Assembly (NCBI RefSeq): GCF_000252125.1
Contig: NZ_AHKF01000020.1
Location: 216,188 to 280,187, forward strand
DNA length: 64,000 nucleotides
Reading direction: 5' to 3'
DNA from: Flavobacterium frigoris PS1
GTDB lineage: Bacteria > Bacteroidota > Bacteroidia > Flavobacteriales > Flavobacteriaceae
Below are positions 36,222-43,988 of this stretch, piece by piece. The position numbers were made by a program, and so were the translations under genes. Positions within the stretch are counted from its first letter, which is position 1. Each line of letters opens with the position of its first letter. Below the pieces are notes generated by a model. It worked only from the letters and a program-made list of their open reading frames with translations. It was not told the origin of the DNA and searched no databases.

Positions 36222-37271
36222 TTATTCTGAAACTGTAATTTCAAAAAGTTTGTCCCAGTTTTTTCCGGTTACAAAAATGGTTTTAGTTTTTGGGTTGTAA
36301 GCGATACCGTTTAAATAATCATCAGGAGTAGCCTTGATTAGTTTTCTTAAACCTGACATGTCTAGAATTCCCTCGACAGCTCCATTTATAGGGTTTACTA
36401 CTGCAATGGCATCTTTTTGCCAAACATTAGTATAGATTTTTCCGTTAATCCACTCTAATTCATTGATAGCTTTGATTTTTGAGCTACCAGAATAAACGTT
36501 AATATAATCAATCATTTTTTGGCTTTCTGGGTCCATTTTCCAAATCTTCTCGGTTTTATCCGTTTGATAAATATATTTCCCGTCATTTGTCATTCCCCAA
36601 CCTTCGATATCTTTATCGTAGGCAAATGTTTTTTCTAGTTTTAATGTTTTAGCATTGTAAATAAAACCAGTTTTTTCCTGCCAAGTCAATTGGTATAATT
36701 TGTCGTTAACGAATGTAATTCCTTCACCAAAGTATTTTGCATCTAGATCTACTTGTTTATATACTTTTCCAGTTTTATAATCGTACTTTCTGAAATAGGA
36801 TTTACCATTAAGTCCGGTACTTTCATATAAAGTGTCTTTGTAAAACTCTAAACCTTCAGTAAATGAGGTAGTGTCGTGAGGGTAAGTGTTTACAATTTTA
36901 TACTGTAATAGTTTTGGCTGTACATTTGAAACTAATTCTACTCTTGCAGTCGCCTCAGAGTTTTCTCCTTCATAATATACCAATGCTTTTAGGTTTTGGT
37001 AGCCTAATTTTTGGTCTTTCAATTCAAAAGTAAGTTGATCTACGTCTTTTCTTGAAGCTATCTTTTTATCATTGATATAGTATATGATGCTGTCGACTTT
37101 CTTTGATTCTGGATTCAAAATAGCTAAGTCAAGTGTGTCTTGAGGTTTGTATTTAGCAGCAAATTCCGAAGTATTGAAATTAAATATGGTATTTTCTCCT
37201 TTTTTTTTATCGCCACAATTAGAAAGAGTGATTCCTAATAAAATGATAGATAGTAAGTTATATTTTTTCAT
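36222..37271 (-). CDS. Glutaminyl-peptide cyclotransferase (glutamine cyclotransferase) lipoprotein
   Basis: An exported beta-propeller enzyme of the plant/bacterial QC type that turns N-terminal glutamine of peptides into pyroglutamate. The 349-residue protein has a lipobox (TLSNC) and a short N-terminal beta domain to about residue 120. The QC domain follows, with NTYPHDTTSFTEGLEFYKDTLYESTGLNGKS, FGEGITFVNDKLYQLTW and NELEWINGKIYTNVWQKD. The Glu in FTEGL and the EGI/EGW motifs are typical. It would act in the periplasm on exported proteins or peptides. The N-terminal extension, absent in plant enzymes, is common in Bacteroidota. Confidence 0.88.
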   Translation of the reverse strand: MKKYNLLSIILLGITLSNCGDKKKGENTIFNFNTSEFAAKYKPQDTLDLAILNPESKKVDSIIYYINDKKIASRKDVDQLTFELKDQKLGYQNLKALVYYEGENSEATARVELVSNVQPKLLQYKIVNTYPHDTTSFTEGLEFYKDTLYESTGLNGKSYFRKYDYKTGKVYKQVDLDAKYFGEGITFVNDKLYQLTWQEKTGFIYNAKTLKLEKTFAYDKDIEGWGMTNDGKYIYQTDKTEKIWKMDPESQKMIDYINVYSGSSKIKAINELEWINGKIYTNVWQKDAIAVVNPINGAVEGILDMSGLRKLIKATPDDYLNGIAYNPKTKTIFVTGKNWDKLFEITVSE

Positions 37272-37325
37272 CGTTTAAATTTTGTATAGACCAATATACA
37301 ATGTTATTTTAAGAGCACAAAGCGC

Positions 37326-37355
37326 TTGCAAAAATATAAAAAGATTGTATATTTG
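37326..37355 (+). promoter_or_regulatory. Promoter of the SRP RNA gene (TTG-N19-TATATTTG)
   Basis: This is the clearest Bacteroidota sigma-A promoter in the window: TTG at 37326-37328 and TATATTTG at 37348-37355, spaced by 19 bases. The SRP RNA begins about 5 bases downstream at GGCAAG. Confidence 0.8.
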
Positions 37356-37359
37356 CAGC

Positions 37360-37452
37360 GGCAAGTCCTACACGACCAGCTCCTGCAGACTCCCCCAGGA
37401 TGGGAACATAGCAAGGGTACGTGGTTGAGCGGTGCGATGTAGGTCGCTTGCC
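37360..37452 (+). ncRNA. ffs: Signal recognition particle RNA (4.5S, small bacterial type)
   Basis: The RNA scaffold of SRP, which binds Ffh and targets nascent membrane proteins to FtsY. The ends GGCAAG and CTTGCC are complementary and close a long hairpin of about 93 nt. The apex holds the conserved domain IV: CCCCAGGATGGGAACATAGCAAGG, in which CAGG and AGCA form the symmetric Ffh-binding loop and GGGAAC the tip. A canonical promoter lies directly upstream and a T-run directly downstream. The lack of an Alu domain fits the Gram-negative small SRP RNA. A reading frame across the minus strand here is spurious. Confidence 0.9.
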
Positions 37453-37461
37453 ATTTTTTTT

Positions 37462-37494
37462 AATCTGTTCGTTAAGGCGAGTCAGATTTTTTTT
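37462..37494 (+). terminator. Hairpin terminator downstream of the SRP RNA
   Basis: AATCTG pairs with CAGATT, with partial pairing inside the loop, followed by a run of T residues. Confidence 0.6.
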
Positions 37495-37533
37495 ATGCCA
37501 ATTTTGAAATGTTTTCAAAATAAAAATAATAAC

Positions 37534-37558
37534 GGTCTTCCTTATGGAGGATTTTTTT
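37534..37558 (+). terminator. Second weak hairpin with T-run before the SDR gene
   Basis: TCTTCC pairs with GGAGGA (one G-T wobble) around TTAT, followed by seven T residues. It could be a back-up terminator for the SRP RNA or an attenuator in the SDR leader. Confidence 0.45.
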
Positions 37559-37599
37559 ATTTTTGGTCTCTACTAAAATGCAGCTAAACAACAAGCAAT

Positions 37600-38403
37600 A
37601 TGAGTAAAGTGGTTTTAATTACAGGAGGTTCCTCCGGAATAGGGAAGTCTATTGGGGAGTTTTTACATAATAAAGGTTTTGTTGTTTATGGAACTAGTAG
37701 GAATCCAGAACGAATTCTTAACTCTGTTTTTCCATTAGTTAGTTTAGATGTTAGGGATATTGCTTCAATTCAGACGGCTGTTGCTAAAATTATTGCCATA
37801 TCTGGAAGGCTAGATGTTGTAATTAATAATGCAGGAGTTGGGATTACTGGACCTTTGGAAGAAATTCCAACTGAGGAAATTAAGAATAATTTTGAGATTA
37901 ACTTATTCGGTCCTATTGAAGTCATGAAAGCGGCTTTGCCACAAATGCGGTCACAAAAATCAGGTTTGATTATCAATATTACTTCTATAGCTGGTTATAT
38001 GGGATTGCCTTATCGAGGTGTTTACTCTGCGTCAAAAGGTGCGCTGGAGTTAATCACAGAAGCAATGCGAATGGAGGTGAAATCATTTGGAGTCCATATT
38101 ACTAACGTAGCGCCTGGTGATTTTGCAACGAATATTGCTGCGGGTCGCTATCATTCTCCAGTAGTTGAAGGCTCAGCGTATGAAGTTCCTTACGGTAATA
38201 CCTTAAAAACAATGGATGAACATGTGGACAATGGCAGTAATCCGAACGAAATGGCCGAAGCGGTTTATAAGGTGATACAAGCTAAAGAGCCCAATGTACA
38301 TTACAAAGTGGGGGTTTTTATGCAGAAGTTTTCTATTGTACTGAAACGGATACTTCCTGATAAAGTATATGAAAAAATGCTAATGAATCATTATAAGTTG
38401 TAG
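37600..38403 (+). CDS. Short-chain dehydrogenase/reductase (SDR) family oxidoreductase
   Basis: A classical NAD(P)-dependent SDR of 267 residues. The cofactor motif LITGGSSGIGKSIG, the NNAGVG motif and the catalytic VYSASKGALE (Tyr-x-x-x-Lys), with the preceding serine in INITSIAG, are all present. The substrate cannot be read from sequence; the C-terminal region (GNTLKTMDEHVDNGSNPNEMAEAVYKVI) resembles retinol/steroid-dehydrogenase-like SDRs common in Bacteroidota. It stands alone after the SRP RNA. Confidence 0.9.
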   Translation: MSKVVLITGGSSGIGKSIGEFLHNKGFVVYGTSRNPERILNSVFPLVSLDVRDIASIQTAVAKIIAISGRLDVVINNAGVGITGPLEEIPTEEIKNNFEINLFGPIEVMKAALPQMRSQKSGLIINITSIAGYMGLPYRGVYSASKGALELITEAMRMEVKSFGVHITNVAPGDFATNIAAGRYHSPVVEGSAYEVPYGNTLKTMDEHVDNGSNPNEMAEAVYKVIQAKEPNVHYKVGVFMQKFSIVLKRILPDKVYEKMLMNHYKL

Positions 38404-38537
38404 TTTTGCACCGAATTTGCGTGACTGATTGCGCCATGGGACTTTGTTTTTTATTGAAATTCGATGAATTACATCTGAAGTAAAAATCCTTTTATTATCC
38501 TTGGCCAATAAAAGATTGTATCGGAAAACCCGATCCG

Positions 38538-38557
38538 ATCCCGATAGCTATCGGGAT
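38538..38557. repeat. Perfect 20-bp palindrome ATCCCGATAGCTATCGGGAT
   Basis: A perfect inverted repeat with no loop, preceded by a partial copy (CCGATCC) and lying between the SDR and transaldolase genes. From memory, this core (CCGATAGCTATCGGG) recurs in intergenic regions of Flavobacterium genomes, so it may be a dispersed repeat rather than a local operator. No T-run follows it. Confidence 0.6.
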
Positions 38558-38608
38558 TAAAGAGGGTCACGCTCAAAAAAAGAACACACAATTTAATATA
38601 TAAATATT

Positions 38609-39265
38609 ATGAAATTTTTTATTGACACGGCTAATTTAGCTCAAATTAAGGAAGCACAAGCATTAGGAGTTTTGGACGGAGTAACGACTAACCCATCATT
38701 GATGGCGAAAGAAGGAATTACTGGAAAAAACAACATTATGAAGCATTATGTTGACATTTGTAATCTTGTTGACGGTGATGTAAGTGCTGAAGTGAATGCG
38801 CTTGATTATGATGGAATGGTTAAAGAAGGTGAAGAATTAGCTGATTTACATGAGCAAATCGTTGTTAAATTGCCAATGACTAAAGAAGGTGTTATGGCTG
38901 CTAAATATTTCTCTGATAAAGGAATTAAAACGAATGTAACATTAGTATTCTCTGCAGGTCAAGCTTTATTAGCTGCAAAAGCGGGTGCTACTTACGTTTC
39001 TCCATTTATCGGTCGTTTAGACGATATTTCTACAGATGGATTAGCATTAATCGAAGAGATTAGATTGATTTATGACAACTACGGTTATGAAACTCAAATT
39101 CTTGCTGCTTCTGTTCGTCACACAATGCATATTGTAAACTGTGCTAAAATTGGTGCTGATGTTATGACTGGGCCACTTTCTGCTATTTACGGATTGTTGA
39201 AACACCCACTAACTGATAGTGGATTAGCTCAGTTTGTTGCTGATTTCGAAAAAGGAAACAAGTAA
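38609..39265 (+). CDS. fsa: Fructose-6-phosphate aldolase / transaldolase-like protein
   Basis: A 218-residue short transaldolase of the FSA/TalC family. The start [36 protein letters not shown] is diagnostic. The Schiff-base lysine is Lys87 in [10 protein letters not shown], and [29 protein letters not shown] follows. Proteins of this size are annotated either as fructose-6-phosphate aldolase or as transaldolase; in organisms lacking a long Tal, they usually serve the pentose phosphate pathway. Codon use suggests high expression. It ends at a perfect bidirectional terminator. Confidence 0.92.
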   Translation: MKFFIDTANLAQIKEAQALGVLDGVTTNPSLMAKEGITGKNNIMKHYVDICNLVDGDVSAEVNALDYDGMVKEGEELADLHEQIVVKLPMTKEGVMAAKYFSDKGIKTNVTLVFSAGQALLAAKAGATYVSPFIGRLDDISTDGLALIEEIRLIYDNYGYETQILAASVRHTMHIVNCAKIGADVMTGPLSAIYGLLKHPLTDSGLAQFVADFEKGNK

Positions 39266-39313
39266 GGAGTAATATTTGGGTGATTCATTTTTAGTGATCA
39301 CCTATTGAAATAG

Positions 39314-39350
39314 AAAAGTCCCATTCGCCGCGGCGAATGGGACTTTTTTG
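39314..39350. terminator. Bidirectional terminator between fsa and fahA
   Basis: AAAAGTCCCATTCGCCG (39314-39330) and its exact complement (39331-39347) abut with no spacer, giving a 17-bp perfect inverted repeat with T residues after it and A residues before it. Confidence 0.92.
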
Positions 39351-39370
39351 TATTTATGATTTGGAGAAAA

Positions 39371-40654
39371 TTATTTTCGTACAAACGGTGGTAATAGTTT
39401 GGAAGAAACTTCTCCAAAACCTATTCTTACCTGCCCGTTTTTACAAAAACCTTTCATGATTACCGTGTCATTATCGTTGATGAATTTACGCTCTGTGCCG
39501 TCTATTAATGTAATTGGGTTTTTTCCTCCCCAAGTTAGTTCTAACATAGAACCATAGCTATCAGGTGTAGGTCCTGAAATTGTCCCTGAACCCATCATAT
39601 CGCCTGAATTTACACGACAACCGTTTGATGTATGGTGAGTCAATTGCTGGCTCATAGTCCAATACATGTATTTGAAGTTGGTTTTGCTTATAACTGTAGG
39701 TTCTACATTCTCTGGCTGTATAGCAACTTCTAAATTGATGTCAAATGAATGTTTTCCTTTTTGTTGTAAATAGGGTAACGGACTAGGGTCTTGTTTAGGA
39801 CTTAGAACTCTAAACGGCTCCAAAGCATCCATAGTCACAATCCAAGGCGATATAGACGTAGCAAAGTTTTTTGCCAAGAACGGCCCTAGTGGCACATATT
39901 CCCATTTTTGAATGTCGCGCGCGCTCCAATCATTCAATAATACCATTCCGAAGATATATTCTTCTACTTCGTTAATTGGGATCATTTCCCCCATTACATT
40001 AGCATCAGTGGTAATAAAAGCCGTTTCCAGTTCGAAGTCAATTAAACGTGACGGACCAAATACAGGTGTAGTTTCACCAGCAGGCAATGTTTGTCCTATA
40101 GGTCTGTGAATAGGAATTCCTGATGGAACAATAGTAGAACTTCTTCCGTGATATCCTACAGGTATGTGAAGCCAGTTTGGTAATAATGCATTATCTGGGT
40201 CTCTGAACATTTTTCCTACATTTGTAGCGTGTTCTTTGCTTGAATAAAAGTCAGTATAGTCACCTATCAATACGGGTAACTGCATTTCGACATCATCGAT
40301 CTCGAAAATAACAATATCACGATGCTTTAAATTATCTCTTAATTTTGAATTGGTCTCGTCAAAAATTTCGGCAATTCGGTTTCTGACTAATCTCCATGTT
40401 TTTTGTCCATCGGAAATGAAGTCATTAAGAGTGTCTTGCATGAACATATCATCAGTCAATTCAATACCTGCAAAGTAATTCATTTGCTGCAAAGCCCCTA
40501 AATCAATAGCAGAATTACCAATTCTAGTTCCTACAGTTACTATGTTTTCTTTAGTTAAGAAGACGCCGAAGGGAATGTTTTGAATAGGGAAATCACTGTT
40601 TTCTGGTACTTCTAACCATGATTTTCTGTTTGTATCGTTTGCTAATATTGGCAT
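39371..40654 (-). CDS. fahA: Fumarylacetoacetase
   Basis: Hydrolyses fumarylacetoacetate to fumarate and acetoacetate, the last step of tyrosine degradation. The 427-residue protein begins with the N-terminal domain motif NSDFPIQNIPFGVF. The catalytic FAH domain contains DYTDFYSSKEHATNVGKMFR, YHGRSSTIVPSG, DFELETAF, NDWSARDIQKWEYVPLGPFL, the metal/active-site GSGTISGPTPDSYGSMLEL, and GFGEVSSKLLP at the end. Other genes of the tyrosine pathway are not in the window. It is convergent with fsa and divergent from glyA. Confidence 0.97.
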   Translation of the reverse strand: MPILANDTNRKSWLEVPENSDFPIQNIPFGVFLTKENIVTVGTRIGNSAIDLGALQQMNYFAGIELTDDMFMQDTLNDFISDGQKTWRLVRNRIAEIFDETNSKLRDNLKHRDIVIFEIDDVEMQLPVLIGDYTDFYSSKEHATNVGKMFRDPDNALLPNWLHIPVGYHGRSSTIVPSGIPIHRPIGQTLPAGETTPVFGPSRLIDFELETAFITTDANVMGEMIPINEVEEYIFGMVLLNDWSARDIQKWEYVPLGPFLAKNFATSISPWIVTMDALEPFRVLSPKQDPSPLPYLQQKGKHSFDINLEVAIQPENVEPTVISKTNFKYMYWTMSQQLTHHTSNGCRVNSGDMMGSGTISGPTPDSYGSMLELTWGGKNPITLIDGTERKFINDNDTVIMKGFCKNGQVRIGFGEVSSKLLPPFVRK

Positions 40655-40761
40655 AATATGTTAATTATTTTGTTGAAAATTATACTTCAAATATATTATA
40701 ATCTAACAGTTTCACAAACGTTTTTTCGTATTTTTGCTTCAAATTAACTAAAATCAAAGAA

Positions 40762-42036
40762 ATGCAACGCGACAAACAAATTTTTGACCTTATTCTAGAA
40801 GAACAAGAAAGACAAATACACGGATTAGAACTTATTGCCTCAGAGAACTTTGTCAGTGACGAAGTGATGGAAGCGGCTGGCTCTGTCTTAACAAATAAAT
40901 ATGCAGAAGGATACCCTGGAAAAAGGTATTATGGTGGTTGCGAAGTAGTAGATGTTGTAGAACAAATTGCTATTGATAGAGCAAAGGAATTGTTTGGTGC
41001 TGTTTATGCAAATGTACAGCCGCATTCAGGTTCGCAAGCTAATACTGCCGTATATCATGCTTGTTTGAAACCGGGAGATAAAATTCTAGGTTTTGACTTG
41101 TCTCATGGAGGACATTTAACTCATGGTTCACCAGTAAATTTTTCAGGACGTATATACACTCCAGTATTTTACGGAGTTGATAAAGAAACAGGACGTTTAG
41201 ATTATGATAAAATTCAAGAAATTGCTACAAAAGAGCAACCAAAATTAATTATTGCAGGAGCTTCGGCTTATTCTCGTGATATGGATTTTGAGCGTTTTAG
41301 AGTGATTGCTGATAGTGTAGGTGCAATTTTATTTGCTGATATTTCTCATCCTGCAGGTTTAATTGCTAAAGGATTACTTAATGATCCAATTCCACATTGT
41401 CATATTGTATCGACTACAACTCACAAAACATTGCGCGGACCTAGAGGTGGATTAATTTTGATGGGGAAAGATTTTGAAAACCCAATGGGATTAACTACGC
41501 CAAAAGGGGAGATTAGAATGATGTCATCTTTACTTGATTTAGCTGTTTTTCCTGGAAACCAAGGAGGACCTTTAATGCATATCATTGCTGCAAAAGCAGT
41601 TGCTTTTGGTGAAGCTTTGAAAGATGAGTTCTTTACTTATGCTATGCAATTACAAAAAAACGCTAACGCTATGGCAGAAGCTTTTGTAAAAAGAGACTAC
41701 CATATCATCTCTGGAGGAACTGATAATCACATGATGTTGATTGATTTAAGAAACAAAGGAATATCTGGTAAAGAGGCAGAAAATGCTTTAGTTAAAGCTG
41801 AAATTACCGTTAATAAAAATATGGTTCCATTTGATGACAAATCACCATTTGTAACTTCTGGAATTCGTGTTGGAACTCCAGCTATCACCACACGTGGATT
41901 AGTTGAAGAGGATATGGAAACGATCGTTGCTTTGATTGATAAGGTTATCATGAACCACACAAACGAAGATATTATCGAAGAAGTAGCTAATGAAGTGAAT
42001 GAAATGATGAGCGAAAGAGCAATCTTCGTTTTCTAA
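40762..42036 (+). CDS. glyA: Serine hydroxymethyltransferase
   Basis: A PLP enzyme that interconverts serine and glycine while charging tetrahydrofolate with a one-carbon unit. The 424-residue protein has [39 protein letters not shown], and the PLP lysine Lys222 in [34 protein letters not shown] follows. It is full length. It is followed by an unusual AT-rich repeat region and then miaE. Divergent from fahA with about 107 bases between. Confidence 0.98.
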   Translation: MQRDKQIFDLILEEQERQIHGLELIASENFVSDEVMEAAGSVLTNKYAEGYPGKRYYGGCEVVDVVEQIAIDRAKELFGAVYANVQPHSGSQANTAVYHACLKPGDKILGFDLSHGGHLTHGSPVNFSGRIYTPVFYGVDKETGRLDYDKIQEIATKEQPKLIIAGASAYSRDMDFERFRVIADSVGAILFADISHPAGLIAKGLLNDPIPHCHIVSTTTHKTLRGPRGGLILMGKDFENPMGLTTPKGEIRMMSSLLDLAVFPGNQGGPLMHIIAAKAVAFGEALKDEFFTYAMQLQKNANAMAEAFVKRDYHIISGGTDNHMMLIDLRNKGISGKEAENALVKAEITVNKNMVPFDDKSPFVTSGIRVGTPAITTRGLVEEDMETIVALIDKVIMNHTNEDIIEEVANEVNEMMSERAIFVF

Positions 42037-42038
42037 GA

Positions 42039-42160
42039 AAGTTTAATAGTTTAAAGGTTTAAAGTTTAAGGTTTTGTAATCTGCAAAATATTAAATTTTA
42101 AACCTTTTTTAGTTTTTGCCAAAACCCTAAACTTTTAAACAATTTTAAACCTTAAACTAA
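42039..42160. repeat. AT-rich direct and inverted GTTTAAA/TTTAAAC repeats between glyA and miaE
   Basis: Left half (42041-42075) carries tandem GTTTAA-type units, including GTTTAAAGGTTTAAAGTT. The right half (42092-42158) carries their complements TTTTAAACC, TTTTAAAC and TTTTAAACCTTAAACT. The halves can fold into a long imperfect stem, so this may act as the glyA terminator or as an RNA-stability element. Similar GTTTAAAGTTTAAAG tracts are, from memory, frequent between Flavobacterium genes. Confidence 0.6.
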
Positions 42161-42165
42161 AAAAA

Positions 42166-42759
42166 ATGTCTGTATTACGATTAAAGTTGCCAACCGACCC
42201 AAGATGGGTAAATATTGTCGAAAAGAACATCGAGGAAATTCTAACGGATCACGCTTGGTGCGAACAAAAAGCGGCAACAAATGCGATTACGATAATTACC
42301 AATAATTCAGAGCATCAAGACTTAGTGCAAGATCTATTAGCTTTAGCTAAAGAGGAAATTGATCATTTTGAACAGGTACACAATATCATAATCAAAAGGG
42401 GATTGAAGTTAGGGCGCGAGCGCAAAGACGATTATGTAAACGAATTGTATTTGTACATGAAGAAAAATGGTACTGGAAGTAGAGTTTCTAGTTTAGTGGA
42501 AAGACTGCTTTTCTCGGCCATGATTGAAGCCAGAAGTTGTGAACGTTTTAAAGTCCTTTCGGAAAATATTCAAGATGAAGAGCTGTCTATATTCTATCGA
42601 GATTTGATGGAAAGTGAAGCGGGACATTACACTACTTTTATCACTTATGCTAGAAAATACGGGACTGGAATAGATGTAGAGAAGCGCTGGAGAGAATGGA
42701 TCGAATATGAAGCTTCTATTATTGCTAATTATGGCAAAAACGAGACAATTCATGGCTAG
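42166..42759 (+). CDS. miaE: tRNA-(ms2io6A)-hydroxylase
   Basis: A diiron monooxygenase that hydroxylates the isopentenyl group of ms2i6A at position 37 of tRNAs reading UNN codons, using oxygen. The 197-residue protein has the MiaE start PTDPRWVNIVEKNIEEILTDHAWCEQKAATNA. The ferritin-like ligand motifs are AKEEIDHFEQVH, MIEARSCERF and MESEAGHYTTF, giving the Glu and His iron ligands. It lies after glyA but is separated by the repeat region, so it may not share the transcript. Confidence 0.95.
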   Translation: MSVLRLKLPTDPRWVNIVEKNIEEILTDHAWCEQKAATNAITIITNNSEHQDLVQDLLALAKEEIDHFEQVHNIIIKRGLKLGRERKDDYVNELYLYMKKNGTGSRVSSLVERLLFSAMIEARSCERFKVLSENIQDEELSIFYRDLMESEAGHYTTFITYARKYGTGIDVEKRWREWIEYEASIIANYGKNETIHG

Positions 42760-42938
42760 ATTTACTTTTTAAGTCTTTTTTTATTTGAGTTCGAATAGAT
42801 TTAAAATCAATTATTTGTAATCTTAAAACTATAAATTTAGATTTGTTTTTCGCTTAAAGAGCATTTTTTTTTCTCCAATTATTATTTTTGATATATATTT
42901 ATCTCTTGAATGTTAAATAAATATAACTTGTAACATAA

Positions 42939-43502
42939 ATGAAACTATATATAAAGTATGATGGAATCGTTGCATGCAGGGTAATTTTGCAGGAACAGTT
43001 AGAACGATTAGATATAAAACACAAGCTTCTAGATCTTGGAGAAATTGAAATTAGTGATAGCGTTTCGGATGAAAGTTTTGCTGAACTTCAGACGGAGTTA
43101 AATAGATATTCTATTTTCATTGTTGATAATGAAAAGAGTCAGCTGATACAGAAAATAAAAGACACTATTGTAGAAATGATTTATCAGAATGATAAATTGC
43201 CTACAATTACCATTTCTCAATATCTAGCAGAGAAATTGAATTTTAGTTATGGGTATTTGACTAATATTTTTTCTGAACACACCTACTCGTCAATTGAAAA
43301 TTTTATTATTATCCAAAAAATTGAAAGGGCCAAAAAATTAATTATTGAAGATCAATTGACCTTAACTGAGGTTTCGTATAAATTGAACTATAGTAGTGTG
43401 GCTTATTTATCAAGTCAGTTTAAAAAAGTTACAGGATTGACTCCCTCTGCTTTCAAAAGAATCGTAGATAAAAGAAGAAATTTATCAAATTTAAAAAAAT
43501 AA
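42939..43502 (+). CDS. AraC family transcriptional regulator
   Basis: A 187-residue regulator whose C-terminal ~90 residues form the two-helix-turn-helix AraC domain: TISQYLAEKLNFSYGYLTNIFSEH and TLTEVSYKLNYSSVAYLSSQFKKVTGLTPSAFKR. The first ~85 residues are short and acidic and do not look like a sugar-binding cupin. They resemble the small N-terminal region of similar Bacteroidota AraC proteins that sit beside receiver and kinase genes. It is 19 bases ahead of the receiver gene and so probably forms one operon with it and the kinase. Its signal is unknown. Confidence 0.88.
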   Translation: MKLYIKYDGIVACRVILQEQLERLDIKHKLLDLGEIEISDSVSDESFAELQTELNRYSIFIVDNEKSQLIQKIKDTIVEMIYQNDKLPTITISQYLAEKLNFSYGYLTNIFSEHTYSSIENFIIIQKIERAKKLIIEDQLTLTEVSYKLNYSSVAYLSSQFKKVTGLTPSAFKRIVDKRRNLSNLKK

Positions 43503-43521
43503 AATAAATACCCCAAATAGT

Positions 43522-43974
43522 ATGATTTCACATAAAGATTCAATGCGTATTTTGATTGCAGATGACGATGAGGATGATCGCACATTTTTTAGTGATGCAA
43601 TGATGGAGCTTAAAATGAATAATAAGTTAACCTTATTTAATGATGGTAAAGAATTGATGGATTATTTAGCAAATCCGGATGTTATTTTACCGCATTTACT
43701 TTTTTTGGATTTAAATATGCCTCGTAAATCGGGCTTTGAATGTTTAAAAGAAATTAGGGCCGATCTAAGATTTAAAGATGTTTCAATTGCTATTTACTCT
43801 ACATCATCATCTGAAAAAGATATAGAAGAAACTTTTATTGAAGGGGCAAATATTTATATAAATAAACCTAATGACTTCACTGAACTTAAGAAAGTAGTCA
43901 AAGAAGTGTTAAATATCAATTGGCAATTCCACTCATCTGGTTTAAATAAAGAGACATTTTTCTTTAGTATTTAA
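43522..43974 (+). CDS. Single-domain response regulator (receiver)
   Basis: A 150-residue CheY-like receiver with no output domain. The acidic pocket DDDEDD is near residues 13-18, the phospho-acceptor is Asp63 in LFLDLNMPRKSGFE, the switch Thr/Ser lies in YSTSSSEKD, and the conserved lysine is in NKPNDF. This matches the Rcp-type receivers that work with phytochrome or PAS kinases. It is 14 bases before the histidine kinase gene, which is the obvious partner. The output is likely protein-protein or via the adjacent AraC regulator; that is inference. Confidence 0.92.
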   Translation: MISHKDSMRILIADDDEDDRTFFSDAMMELKMNNKLTLFNDGKELMDYLANPDVILPHLLFLDLNMPRKSGFECLKEIRADLRFKDVSIAIYSTSSSEKDIEETFIEGANIYINKPNDFTELKKVVKEVLNINWQFHSSGLNKETFFFSI

Positions 43975-43988
43975 AAAAAGCAAAGAGT

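Noticed and set aside
37309..37518. A 69-residue reading frame on the minus strand.
   Set aside because: It is the complement of the SRP RNA gene, which has a good promoter, paired ends and the domain IV loop.
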